Source of the DNA: an uncultured Alphaproteobacteria bacterium
GTDB taxonomy: Bacteria; Pseudomonadota; Alphaproteobacteria; RF32; CAG-239
Direction: 5' to 3'
Assembly (NCBI GenBank): GCA_944392835.1
Contig: CALXYB010000005.1
Coordinates: 1 to 64,000, forward strand
DNA length: 64,000 nucleotides
Notes under the pieces: model-generated
Database searches by the model: none
What the model was told of the DNA's origin: nothing
The model's input: the letters and a program-made list of their open reading frames with translations, nothing else
Translations under genes and position numbers: made by a program
In this document: positions 9,625 to 17,656 of the stretch, piece after piece
Numbering within the stretch: position 1 is the first letter of the stretch
How the letters are laid out: every line of letters starts with the position of its first letter

Positions 9625-9656
9625 AAACCGGCCGTTATGATAACGGTCGGTTTTTA
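9625..9656 (-). terminator. Rho-independent terminator of the 9674 gene
   Basis: The near-perfect inverted repeat ACCGGCCGTTA / TAACGGTCGGT with a TGA loop is flanked by A and T runs. It lies just after the stop codon of the minus-strand gene at 9674 and can work in both directions. Confidence 0.8.
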
Positions 9657-9673
9657 TGGTTTAGAGTTTCTGC

Positions 9674-11119
9674 TTATTCAGCGGCGCGGAGGTCTTGGTA
9701 AGCCAGAATAGCTTCTTCAGCCTCCTGCTTGTCCATATAGCGTGTGTCGCCTATGATGGCTTTACCAGTCAGACCTTTATGCTGAAGCATAGAAATAGTT
9801 TGGCGGACGTACCAGTCTTCCTGCTCATCCATTGCTTTTCCGCTCATTCCTTTATCGTACTCGCAAAGTTGCAAGTAACGAAGTATTTTCATGACACCGG
9901 CAACGTCCTCGTCGTCTCCGCAAAGGTCGCGGGTTACGTTCGGGTAAGAATAAGCCATAAACATTACGGCTAATTCTTTGAATGCTTCCGGATATTCGCC
10001 GAGCCACGGGAACTTATAGCGGATTTGGTCTTCGCCTTCCGTGCGCAGATGAATATGGGCGCAGCAGTTGGCAAGGCTCAGGTCGCCTAACTGGTACAGC
10101 GGCTGGTCATAGGAAAGGATACGATATTCATCGTAATCTTTTCCGGCAGCTTCGCTCATTGTAGCCATTCCTTTCTTTTTGGGCGGAATGTCAGCAATGA
10201 TAATGTTGCAGTCCGGCGCATCATCTGCGTGTTCCAGCCCCCAAGCGAACTCTGTTGCAGTACGCAACTGGTAAACCGGATAGCCGACAATAATCAGGTT
10301 ACATTTTTCTATCCCAAACCGGCGTTTGAGAGAAGCAACAACCTTAATATTCTGCCAGGTATCTGTGTCGGTTGGATCCAGCCAGAGTTTGCGGACGTAA
10401 CTCTTTGGCAAGCCCATCGCCACTTCTTCATTGGCGTAGGTGTCGGCCTCGGAACGTTGACGATATTTGAATGACGGATTGAAGTCCGTCATATTTTGGT
10501 TATCCTCAAAGCCAATATTGAAGACAAAATCAGGAAAATGACTATTGTTCTTCAAATACCTATACATCAGCTCTGTCGCCTTATGAGCCGTTTGCTGATG
10601 TCCGGAATAAACCAGCACCACGTCTATCCGACCGTCCTTGTTCGCCGGAATTTGGCGGTAGTCAATGGAAATGACTTGTTTTTTGCCAAATTTGCTATCG
10701 TATTCCAACAGCAATCCCGGTTTGCCGCGTCCGTATTCTTCTGCTTCCAGAATGACGTTTTCTTCTTTTTCAGTCAGATGGTAGTTTGGAATCTTGTGGC
10801 GGGCGGCTTCAGCTATCTCCTGTGTGATTTGCAAAGCCGGATGTTCAACACCCAGTTTTTTTCCTAATTCAAGTAATGGCTTGTAGGATTCCGCACCCGG
10901 ATGACGAATGAACTCTATCATCTGGCGGGTATATTCCTTCTTTACATTAGGATGTCCTTGGAGACGATTGACATTAATTGCCATTTGGGCGTAGAGCTTC
11001 CAAATGGTTTCATCTTCCGCCGGATGTTTGCGGGCTGCAAATTCAGGATAACTCTTTTTAATACCGTTCAATAAGTCGGCAACAACCTGCACGTAGCAAG
11101 GTCTTTTCAAATCTTTCAT
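9674..11119 (-). CDS. DUF218/YdcF-like hypothetical protein
   Basis: A 481-residue soluble protein without signal peptide. The middle part resembles the DUF218 (YdcF/SanA/ElyC) fold: a strand VVLVYSGH at about 177-184, SEADTYA and a glycine-proline turn (MGLPKSYV) near 230-250, a D/T-rich segment with DTWQN, then a strand and IIVGYPVYQLRTATEF, which takes the place of the usual strand plus HxxR. The N-terminal 150 residues are helical and specific to this protein. No Shine-Dalgarno motif precedes the ATG. A promoter-like TTGACC-17-TATTTT lies about 127 bases upstream of the start, and a terminator follows the stop, so it is probably a single-gene unit. Substrate unknown. Confidence 0.6.
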   Translation of the reverse strand: MKDLKRPCYVQVVADLLNGIKKSYPEFAARKHPAEDETIWKLYAQMAINVNRLQGHPNVKKEYTRQMIEFIRHPGAESYKPLLELGKKLGVEHPALQITQEIAEAARHKIPNYHLTEKEENVILEAEEYGRGKPGLLLEYDSKFGKKQVISIDYRQIPANKDGRIDVVLVYSGHQQTAHKATELMYRYLKNNSHFPDFVFNIGFEDNQNMTDFNPSFKYRQRSEADTYANEEVAMGLPKSYVRKLWLDPTDTDTWQNIKVVASLKRRFGIEKCNLIIVGYPVYQLRTATEFAWGLEHADDAPDCNIIIADIPPKKKGMATMSEAAGKDYDEYRILSYDQPLYQLGDLSLANCCAHIHLRTEGEDQIRYKFPWLGEYPEAFKELAVMFMAYSYPNVTRDLCGDDEDVAGVMKILRYLQLCEYDKGMSGKAMDEQEDWYVRQTISMLQHKGLTGKAIIGDTRYMDKQEAEEAILAYQDLRAAE

Positions 11120-11245
11120 AAATCAGGGATTTAAATTAATAAAAAATATTTAATGTCTCGGAAAATTCAAAAGAATTAAAACCCAAATATGAAAGAAGAA
11201 ACTCTTTCAACATAATTGTCTTAATAATAGGTTTTAAACGTCATT

Positions 11246-11274
11246 AAAATACCACAATTCGCCTGAGGGGTCAA
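11246..11274 (-). promoter_or_regulatory. Probable sigma-70 promoter of the 9674 gene
   Basis: Read on the minus strand, TTGACC (11269-11274) and TATTTT (11246-11251) are 17 bases apart. This leaves a leader of roughly 120 bases that includes a short TGAAAGA/TCTTTCA hairpin at 11190-11209 and no ribosome binding site. Confidence 0.45.
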
Positions 11275-11327
11275 GACGAAAAATGGACAAAAGTTGTCAA
11301 ATCTGAGGTCTTATTGAGAGGAAATGC

Positions 11328-11999
11328 TTAGGGAAGCAAAATGCCTTTTTGATAGTTGCGACAAAGGGTAAACTGGTTATTCGCACTTTCATAGACATAT
11401 AATCTATCCAGCTTGTCGGCATAAGTTGTAAGATAAGTATTGACCAGATTGTAGCGTTCGGCAATCAGCTCCGGCGGGGTGTGGCGGTGAATGATTTTTT
11501 CTCGTTCCTGAGCGCGCGACTGAGCTTCCGCCAAACCGCACAAGATGAAATGCACCTCGGTTTGGTAGCCTTGTTTTCTTAAGCTCTCAACCAGTTGAAT
11601 ATGCGCTGAATTTACACCGCTATGCTCCAGATATATGTCTGAACGCGCTTTTATGGCACGGCGCAAAAGCTCATAGCCGATGATACGCGCCGGAAGCTCC
11701 CATTTCTTGAAACTCTCTGCCAGACCCAAACGATAAGAATCAAGCTGATATGCCGGAAGGCTGTTCATAATCGCGTCAAAACTGATGAATAATTTATCCT
11801 TATTCCATTTGTTATGCGCGCAAAATGTGCTTTTGCCGGCGCCGGGGATGCCGCTGACCTGTACAAAAACAGGTTGCTTGGAAGCCTTAGCCTTGCTCAT
11901 ATACAAATCCAACAATCGGTCGTATTCTGGTTTGCGGATTGCGGCATAGTCGTAAGGAATGAGCTTATAAATATCCGGCATAAGGCTTTTTAATTGCAT
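11328..11999 (-). CDS. Zeta-toxin-like P-loop kinase
   Basis: A 223-residue P-loop protein. The Walker A motif SGIPGAGKST lies at about 50-59, followed by a D-containing strand FISFDAI typical of small-molecule kinases and zeta toxins, then YLEHSGVN and an arginine-rich lid region (AQSRAQEREK) near 160-170. It is about the size of stand-alone predicted kinases. AAGGAT stands 6 bases before the ATG. There is no epsilon-type antitoxin beside it, so I prefer a housekeeping or nucleotide-sugar kinase over an active toxin, but the substrate cannot be told from the sequence. Confidence 0.7.
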   Translation of the reverse strand: MQLKSLMPDIYKLIPYDYAAIRKPEYDRLLDLYMSKAKASKQPVFVQVSGIPGAGKSTFCAHNKWNKDKLFISFDAIMNSLPAYQLDSYRLGLAESFKKWELPARIIGYELLRRAIKARSDIYLEHSGVNSAHIQLVESLRKQGYQTEVHFILCGLAEAQSRAQEREKIIHRHTPPELIAERYNLVNTYLTTYADKLDRLYVYESANNQFTLCRNYQKGILLP

Positions 12000-12138
12000 T
12001 TGATTTATCCTTATATTTTCAAAACCACCACTCTATAGCATAAAAATTGTTTTTTGTCTAATATTTTATGTTGTTATTTATATCACAAATTTGCTACATT
12101 CATTTTCAGAATGAATAAAATTTTTGAAAGGTCTCATT

Positions 12139-12798
12139 ATGAGCAAAATTACTTGGAAAGCAGGAACCCTCCTTGCTCCCGTGCCGCCGGCTTTAATCTC
12201 TTGCGGAACAGTTGATAAACCAAACGTGATGACGGCTGCTTGGACAGGTATTATTAACAGCGAGCCTTCGATGACTTATGTTTCTATCCGCCCGAGCCGC
12301 TTCTCTCACGCTCTGATTAAGCAAAGCGGCGAATTTGTCATCAACCTGACGACCTTGTCTTTGGTCGAGGCGGCGGATTATTGCGGAGTGAAGTCCGGTC
12401 GTGATACGGATAAATTTGCCGCTATGCACCTTACTCCTGCCGCCTGTTCTAAAATCTCCGCGCCCCAGGTTTTGGAAAGTCCACTCTCTTTGGAATGCAA
12501 GGTCAAGGATATTACGTCTCTTGGCTCGCATGATATGTTTGTGGCTGAAATTGTGGCCGTGAATGTGGATGAAAAATTTATTGACGACAAAGGTCATCTT
12601 GATTTGGAAAAAGCCGGCTTGGTGGCTTATTCTCACGGGCATTATTATACGCTGGGACGCAACCTTGGCGGTTTTGGGTTTTCGGTTAATAAAAAGCGCC
12701 TCAAAAAACTCCAAAACAAAAAGCCTGTAGCTAAAACTTCTGTCAAATCTTCTCTTGTGAAACCTAAGAGAAAGCCAAAATTTAAGAAAAAAGCATAA
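12139..12798 (+). CDS. Flavin reductase-like FMN-binding protein
   Basis: A 219-residue protein of the flavin reductase/flavoredoxin split-barrel family, which binds FMN and is used for electron transfer or flavin reduction. Family features include the start KAGTLLAPVPPALISCG, NVMTAAWTG near 31-39, the strand TYVSIRPSRFSH, and GEFVINLTT. The last 30 residues are a Lys/Pro-rich basic tail, not part of the fold. An in-frame TTG lies 15 bases upstream, but GAAAGG before the ATG at 12139 fits that start. It is divergent from the kinase at 11999 and shares a terminator with the converging CoaD-HD gene. Confidence 0.85.
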   Translation: MSKITWKAGTLLAPVPPALISCGTVDKPNVMTAAWTGIINSEPSMTYVSIRPSRFSHALIKQSGEFVINLTTLSLVEAADYCGVKSGRDTDKFAAMHLTPAACSKISAPQVLESPLSLECKVKDITSLGSHDMFVAEIVAVNVDEKFIDDKGHLDLEKAGLVAYSHGHYYTLGRNLGGFGFSVNKKRLKKLQNKKPVAKTSVKSSLVKPKRKPKFKKKA

Positions 12799-12802
12799 AA
12801 AA

Positions 12803-12835
12803 ATAGGTCCGTTTCTTTTAACGGGCCTGTTTTTG
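12803..12835. terminator. Bidirectional terminator
   Basis: AGGTCCGTT and AACGGGCCT form a 9-base stem with one G-T pair, with A and T runs on both sides. It lies between converging genes and can serve both. Confidence 0.8.
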
Positions 12836-12852
12836 TTAGGATTTTAGCATTA

Positions 12853-14049
12853 TTATCTGCTCTGCCAGTAAGAAATCTCTTTTTGCATATTGGCGCGGGC
12901 ATCTTCTTCAAACAATTTTGCAAATTCCGGCAACAAGAACAATGGCTCTGATGAAAGAAGTTTTTTCAAGACATCTATTCTGCCTTTTTTATAAGCTTCA
13001 TCATCGTATTTGCCATATTCCCAGCGGATATTGGCTGCGTAATGTCCATAATTTGTCGTATCTCCCAAGACGGCTAAATCTAAGTCGTGAATCAGCTTCA
13101 TCTCAAAAGACATTTCTTCCGGCAGAGCACCATGTTTGGTTGCCATAATCAGCTTTTCGATTTCGGCACGCAGATTGGTGCTTAGTCCGGCGTCTTTCAG
13201 GGCTGCGCAAGATGCTTTTTCATCATCTTCTTTGCCTTCATTGACAAAGTCATGATAAAATATGGCTATGGCAAGCAGCTCTTTGTTTTCTGTTTGGGCA
13301 TATTCCAAATTCTCAGCAATCTGTAAGTAGTTAAACATATAGCCAATATGCGACATACTGTGGTGTCTACGCTTGTTATATGTTTTTACTAAGTTGCTGT
13401 AATTTTTTATGCTGTTGATTTTGGAGACATCGCATCTTTTGAGTAAATCAACATATTTTTCTGACAGTTTCTTGCCTACCAGATAAGCATGAACGCTTGA
13501 TGTTATATATCGCTCAGCGGCAATATATTCATTAAGCCCAAATAAGGTACGTACATTTGAGGAGGAAATGTAGGTCATGTCTTCACGTGGTACCGGTATG
13601 GTTGCCATATTCAGTGAGGCTTTGCGAACTTCCAAGATTTGCTTGTTTAGAATCGAGGTTTGCATCTCACTGTCGTGGTCGCCGACAATGCGCTCCCCTC
13701 TTATCAGCGAAGTGGCTCCTTGCTTTAATGCTTCATCAACAGTTAATCCTTTGTAGGAGATAACTTTTACGCAATCAGGGGTGTTGGCCAGACGTTCTAA
13801 CGCTTGTAGTTCCGAACGAGAATATTTTATCCCGATTAAATCGCGATATTCGTACTCAAACAACAAATCATCCAAAGATTTGTGCACCATCTCAGCTCTT
13901 TCTTCCGGCAAATAAAGCTGTTGCTTGCCTTCATTAACACCTACACCGACAATGACCTGATCATAATCATTAAGTGCTTCACAGATGATTCCTAAATGTC
14001 CTCGGGTTACCGGAGAAAATGATCCGGCGTAAAATCCTATTTTTCTCAT
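12853..14049 (-). CDS. CoaD-like nucleotidyltransferase fused to an HD-type phosphohydrolase
   Basis: A 398-residue two-domain protein. Residues 1-195 match phosphopantetheine adenylyltransferase: FYAGSFSPVTRGHLGII with the TxGH nucleotide-binding motif at 15-18, a CoaD-like RGERIVGDHDSEMQ segment at 117-130, and ISSSNVR at 161-167. Residues 215-395 match the predicted HD-superfamily phosphohydrolases of COG4339: RRHHSMSHIGYM near 227-238, the HD pair in FYHDF at 264-268, TKHG, and HDLDLAVLGD near 321-330. CoaD joins ATP and phosphopantetheine in coenzyme A synthesis; the HD part suggests phosphate-ester cleavage. No Shine-Dalgarno is seen. Whether this is the cell's only CoaD or a specialised nucleotidyltransferase is open. 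Confidence 0.8.
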   Translation of the reverse strand: MRKIGFYAGSFSPVTRGHLGIICEALNDYDQVIVGVGVNEGKQQLYLPEERAEMVHKSLDDLLFEYEYRDLIGIKYSRSELQALERLANTPDCVKVISYKGLTVDEALKQGATSLIRGERIVGDHDSEMQTSILNKQILEVRKASLNMATIPVPREDMTYISSSNVRTLFGLNEYIAAERYITSSVHAYLVGKKLSEKYVDLLKRCDVSKINSIKNYSNLVKTYNKRRHHSMSHIGYMFNYLQIAENLEYAQTENKELLAIAIFYHDFVNEGKEDDEKASCAALKDAGLSTNLRAEIEKLIMATKHGALPEEMSFEMKLIHDLDLAVLGDTTNYGHYAANIRWEYGKYDDEAYKKGRIDVLKKLLSSEPLFLLPEFAKLFEEDARANMQKEISYWQSR

Positions 14050-14150
14050 AATAGTAAAGTATTAAAAAGTATTAAAATGTTTAAAATAATAAAAAAAGTG
14101 TTTGAGTACTATGCGCATAAATTTCTTTTTTTGTCAATATTGGGGCAAAA

Positions 14151-14178
14151 AAAACGGCACTCTAACGTGCCGTTTTTC
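14151..14178 (-). terminator. Terminator after nrdG
   Basis: CGGCAC/GTGCCG stem with AAAAAA and TTTTT on either side, directly at the end of nrdG. It closes the anaerobic ribonucleotide reductase operon. Confidence 0.8.
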
Positions 14179-14880
14179 TTATGAACGAAAAGCAAAATCT
14201 GAGAACTTCTTGTGTAGATATTCTTCCAAAGCCTTATCCGTGAAAAATTTTTCACATTCGGAATCCGGGGTGTTATCCCCTTCAACCTGACGATATCGTT
14301 GCAGCCTATATGTCTTTACACCCATTGATGACAAGTTATCCGCAATGGTATAGATATCTGCAATATCTAAAACTCTGGGGTCGCAGGTTGTACGGCATTC
14401 AAAATCCACACCACTTTCAATCAATAGCTCCAGACTTTTGCGCACATGCTCAATTTTGTCATAGCCACCGGTAGATTTTTTATAACCTTCCGCTGTCAGA
14501 GGGGCTTTTATATCAAAGCCTACCCAATCAAGCTTTGGTAAGACTTTTTGGAAAGCCTCCGGACGATAGCCGCCTGTATGCAAAGCAACCTTATAGCCCA
14601 TAGCTTTTACATCATCTATGGCATCTCCTAAGCTGTTTTGCACTAAAGGCTCTCCGCCGCTGAAAACAACTGCGTCCAAAATGCCTTGGCGCTTTCCTAA
14701 GAAATCCAAAAACTTTTCCCAAACAAAATCCGTTGCCGAATCTATGGGTTGCAAAGATGCGTTGTGGCAAAAAGGACAACGCCACGGACATCCCTGCAGG
14801 AAAACGACAGCTGCCATATGCTCAGGAAAATCGACGGTGCTGAAAGTTTCAACACCGCCGACGTTAATTTTTGCACTCAT
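14179..14880 (-). CDS. nrdG: Anaerobic ribonucleotide reductase activating protein (radical SAM)
   Basis: A 233-residue radical SAM enzyme that creates the glycyl radical in the class III ribonucleotide reductase. The 4Fe-4S cysteines are in GCPWRCPFCHN (about 30-40) with spacing CxxxCxxC, and the AdoMet-binding SGGEPL follows at about 74-79. At 233 residues it is longer than Escherichia coli NrdG (about 154) and nearer the anaerobic NrdG types linked to the NrdD of this class. It is the third gene of the operon after nrdD and the separate glycyl-radical gene. The start has no clear ribosome binding site, only 21 bases after the previous stop, so coupling is likely. Confidence 0.88.
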   Translation of the reverse strand: MSAKINVGGVETFSTVDFPEHMAAVVFLQGCPWRCPFCHNASLQPIDSATDFVWEKFLDFLGKRQGILDAVVFSGGEPLVQNSLGDAIDDVKAMGYKVALHTGGYRPEAFQKVLPKLDWVGFDIKAPLTAEGYKKSTGGYDKIEHVRKSLELLIESGVDFECRTTCDPRVLDIADIYTIADNLSSMGVKTYRLQRYRQVEGDNTPDSECEKFFTDKALEEYLHKKFSDFAFRS

Positions 14881-14901
14881 TGCAATAAAACTGTCTGAAT
14901 A

Positions 14902-15108
14902 TTATTCAGCCGCAATGTCCATGTGGTCGCAGCAACCGCCGCAAACAGCTTTGCTTTCTGAGAAGCATACGCGAGAGTAAAATTCCGACTTCTTGCCTTT
15001 GTTAAATTCAGATACCGGACGGAAATATCCCATAACACGGGTCCAAACTTCGCAAGGCTGTCTTTCTTCATCGGCTAATTTAATATCTTCAAAATTAATT
15101 GTTGTCAT
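14902..15108 (-). CDS. Stand-alone glycyl-radical segment of NrdD
   Basis: A 68-residue protein with CEVWTRVMGYFRPVSEFNKG at about 19-38. This corresponds to the C-terminal glycyl-radical loop of class III ribonucleotide reductases (RVxGY with the radical glycine; here G27). The preceding nrdD gene ends right after its zinc site and lacks this loop, so the two together make a complete enzyme. The tail holds CGGCCDH, possibly a metal site. GGAG lies 9 bases before the ATG at 15108. A longer frame reaching up to 15237 exists, but its upstream part overlaps nrdD out of frame, so I use the shorter start. Confidence 0.82.
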   Translation of the reverse strand: MTTINFEDIKLADEERQPCEVWTRVMGYFRPVSEFNKGKKSEFYSRVCFSESKAVCGGCCDHMDIAAE

Positions 15109-15139
15109 CTTTTCTGTCTCCAAGGTTAATTTTTTTACT

Positions 15140-17194
15140 CTATGCAACTTCTTTTCTGGAAGCTGCGGCTCTTTTTTCTGCTTTCTTCTCTTCGTCACAG
15201 ATTGGGCAGTATTTGTGTTCTCCCGAAATATATCCATGCTTGGGGCAAATGGAGAAGGTCGGGGTGATGGTAACGTACGGTAAACGATAGTTGGTCAAAA
15301 CTTTGCGGACAATGTCGCGGCAAACTTTGGCCGAGGAAATCCGCTGTCCCATATACAGGTGGAGAACTGTTCCGCCAGTATATTTGGTTTGCAGATTTGA
15401 TTGCAAATCCAAAGCCTCAAACGGGTCATCGGTGTAACCAACCGGCAACTGTGAGGAGTTGGTATAATAGGGGTTCTCTTCCGTTCCGGCTTGAATGATG
15501 CCTTTGAAGCGTTTTTTGTCTTCACGAGCAAAGCGGTAAGTTGCGCTTTCTGCCGGGGTGGCTTCAAGGTTATACATATGACCGGTTTCTTCCTGAATCT
15601 TGACCATGCGGGCACGGATGTAATCCAAGAACTTCTCGGCGAATGCTTGTCCCCATTGGTCAGCAATGTTGTGCTCATCATTGGTGAAGTTTCTAATCAT
15701 TTCATTGATACCGTTAACACCAATGGTGGAGAAGTGGTTGCGCAATGTGCCCAGATAACGCTTGGTGAAGGGGAACAAACCATTGTCAATCAGGCGTTGG
15801 ATAACTTTACGCTTAATCTCCAAAGAGGTGCGAGCAATGTTCATCAACTCATCTACGCGGGCAAACAAACCTTCCTCATTGCCTTTGTAAACATAACCCA
15901 AACGCGCACAGTTGAAGGTGATAACACCGATAGAACCTGTTTGCTCTGCCGAACCAAACAAACCATTACCTCTGGCCAAGAGTTCACGCAAGTCAAGCTG
16001 CAAACGGCAGCACATAGAACGAATCTGACCGGGTTTTAATACTGAGTTGATGAAGTTTTGGAAATAAGGCAAACCATATTTTGCTGTCATTTCAAACAAA
16101 AGTTCTGTGTTTTCATCTTCCCAAGGGAAATCCGGTGTCATGTTATAAGTCGGAATCGGGAAAGTGAACGGACGACCTTTAATATCACCTTTCATCATAA
16201 TTGTGATATAGGCCTTGTTAATCATGTGCATTTCCTCTTTGAGGTCGCCATAAGTAAACGGCTGCTCAACACCGGCGATAATCGGATGTTTATCACGCAA
16301 ATCTTCAGGGCATACCCAGTCAAAGGTGAAGTTGGTAAACGGTGTTTGAGAACCCCAACGAGAAGGAACGTTTAAGTTATAAATCAGTTCCTGAAATGCT
16401 TGCTCAACTTGTTCATATGAAAGTTTGTCAACACGAACATAAGGAGCCAAGTAAGTATCAACAGATGAAAATGCCTGAGCGCCTGCCCACTCGTTTTGCA
16501 ATGTCCCCATAAAGTTGACCATTTGACCAACAGCTGCAGACAAGTGTTTTGCCGGACCGGCTTCGGTCTTACCCGGAACACCGTTGAAACCTTCGTGCAG
16601 CAAGTTTTTCAAAGACCAACCGGCGCAATAAGCTGCCAACATATCCAAGTCGTGAATATGGATGTCGCCATTGCGGTGAGCTTCACCAACTTCTGCCGGA
16701 TAAACATGGCTTAACCAATAGTTGGCCGTTACCTTACCGGAAACGTTTAGTATCAAACCACCGTTTGAATAACCTTGGTTGGCGTTTGCGTTAACACGCC
16801 AGTCCAATTTTTCCAAATATTCGTTGATGGAGCTCTCAACGTCAACCATTACCTTTTTGTCACCACGAGAACGATTGCGTTGGTCGCGATACAAAATGTA
16901 GGCTTTAGCTGTGGCAAAATAGTTAGCTGAAATCAATACCTGTTCTACAATATCTTGAATCTGCTCAATAGAGGGCAGTGTTTCCGAAAACTTATGTTTC
17001 AAAACTTTCAAAACTTGACCAGTCAGCAACCACGCTTCCTGCTCACTAAACTCACCGGTGCTGTTGCCGGCTTTCAAAATTGCGTTATAAATGCGGTTGC
17101 TGTCAAAAGGCGCCAATGTGCCATCTCTTTTGGTAACCGATTCAATGGCGATAGTCTCATTTGCGAGCGCCGTTTGGTATTGATTCTCAGACAT
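15140..17194 (-). CDS. nrdD: Anaerobic (class III) ribonucleoside-triphosphate reductase, main subunit
   Basis: A 684-residue protein that makes deoxyribonucleotides without oxygen. It has an N-terminal ATP-cone regulatory domain (about 18-110, from ESVTKRDGTLAPFD) and the ten-stranded barrel with NGDIHIHDLD, RSMCCRLQLD and GVITFNCARLGY. Near the end are the four zinc cysteines in FSICPKHG and KYCPICDEE. It stops about 15 residues later, before the glycyl-radical loop that single-chain NrdD proteins have. That loop is coded by the next gene, 31 bases downstream. Two NrdR-box palindromes lie 75-121 bases before the start, so repression by NrdR is likely. Confidence 0.93.
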   Translation of the reverse strand: MSENQYQTALANETIAIESVTKRDGTLAPFDSNRIYNAILKAGNSTGEFSEQEAWLLTGQVLKVLKHKFSETLPSIEQIQDIVEQVLISANYFATAKAYILYRDQRNRSRGDKKVMVDVESSINEYLEKLDWRVNANANQGYSNGGLILNVSGKVTANYWLSHVYPAEVGEAHRNGDIHIHDLDMLAAYCAGWSLKNLLHEGFNGVPGKTEAGPAKHLSAAVGQMVNFMGTLQNEWAGAQAFSSVDTYLAPYVRVDKLSYEQVEQAFQELIYNLNVPSRWGSQTPFTNFTFDWVCPEDLRDKHPIIAGVEQPFTYGDLKEEMHMINKAYITIMMKGDIKGRPFTFPIPTYNMTPDFPWEDENTELLFEMTAKYGLPYFQNFINSVLKPGQIRSMCCRLQLDLRELLARGNGLFGSAEQTGSIGVITFNCARLGYVYKGNEEGLFARVDELMNIARTSLEIKRKVIQRLIDNGLFPFTKRYLGTLRNHFSTIGVNGINEMIRNFTNDEHNIADQWGQAFAEKFLDYIRARMVKIQEETGHMYNLEATPAESATYRFAREDKKRFKGIIQAGTEENPYYTNSSQLPVGYTDDPFEALDLQSNLQTKYTGGTVLHLYMGQRISSAKVCRDIVRKVLTNYRLPYVTITPTFSICPKHGYISGEHKYCPICDEEKKAEKRAAASRKEVA

Positions 17195-17268
17195 ATCCTA
17201 CTTAAATCCTTCTTTTAGAATACGGGGTTTATTAATGTTTAATTTATTTTATCAAAGCTGATATTGTT

Positions 17269-17284
17269 ATACAATATATAGTAT
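17269..17284 (-). promoter_or_regulatory. NrdR box 1
   Basis: ATACAATATATAGTAT is a near-palindrome that fits the NrdR-box consensus acaCwATATATwGtgt of ribonucleotide reductase genes. It lies about 75 bases before nrdD. Confidence 0.75.
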
Positions 17285-17299
17285 TAAAAATTTGTAAAC

Positions 17300-17315
17300 A
17301 GCCTATATATTGTAT
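17300..17315 (-). promoter_or_regulatory. NrdR box 2
   Basis: On the minus strand this reads ATACAATATATAGGCT, sharing 13 bases with box 1. The centres are 31 bases apart, about three helical turns, as is typical for paired NrdR boxes. The two sites bracket a TTTACA hexamer that could be the -35 element of nrdD. Confidence 0.72.
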
Positions 17316-17317
17316 GC

Positions 17318-17597
17318 ACAAATATTTTTTTGATTTTTGATTTTTTTATTTTACAGGGGGGCAGAATCCCATAAAATTTATGATTTCATATTGCTTGATA
17401 TGCTCGCTTATAACAAGCCCTTTAAACTTATTTTTGGGTATTGACAGAGCTATGTCATTATATTTCATATAAAAATTTTTTTGAGGTAAGTGGATAATTT
17501 TTTTTAAGAATCAAATGTCATTATATCCTATTGTTTTTACTTAATATTTTAAATATCTATAATTCACAGGTTTTTCCACAGATTCTTGGAGAAAAGA
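17318..17597. other. Long AT-rich intergenic region upstream of nrdD
   Basis: No gene is seen. The stretch holds a palindrome TGACAGAGCTATGTCA (17442-17457), two copies of ATGTCATTATAT (near 17452 and 17515), and two DnaA-box-like words, AGTGGATAA (17489-17497) and TTTTCCACA (17572-17580). These may be further control sites for the reductase operon. Confidence 0.35.
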
Positions 17598-17603
17598 CAA
17601 AAA

Positions 17604-17637
17604 AAAGAGCCTCCTTATTCGGAGACTCTGTTTTTTT
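17604..17637. terminator. Bidirectional terminator
   Basis: AGAGCCTCC and GGAGACTCT pair with one mismatch around a TTATTC loop, with A and T runs outside. It ends the minus-strand outer-membrane gene at 17657. Confidence 0.75.
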
Positions 17638-17656
17638 GGATTCTTTAGCTTCAGAA

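Noticed and set aside
11328-11999. Active zeta toxin of a toxin-antitoxin pair
   Set aside because: No epsilon-type antitoxin or other small partner gene is adjacent; a lone kinase is more likely.
12193-12714. Long open frame (173 codons) antisense to the flavin reductase-like gene
   Set aside because: It is a shadow of a real gene on the other strand and matches no family pattern.
14877-15071. Open frame of 64 codons on the minus strand overlapping the NrdD radical segment
   Set aside because: It is out of frame with the clear glycyl-radical protein at 14902-15108, which has family motifs and a ribosome site.
17489-17580. Two DnaA-box-like words in an AT-rich gap, as in a replication origin
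   Set aside because: Each has at least one mismatch, there are only two, and no origin-linked gene (dnaA, dnaN, hemE, parA) is near. They may be control sites at most.
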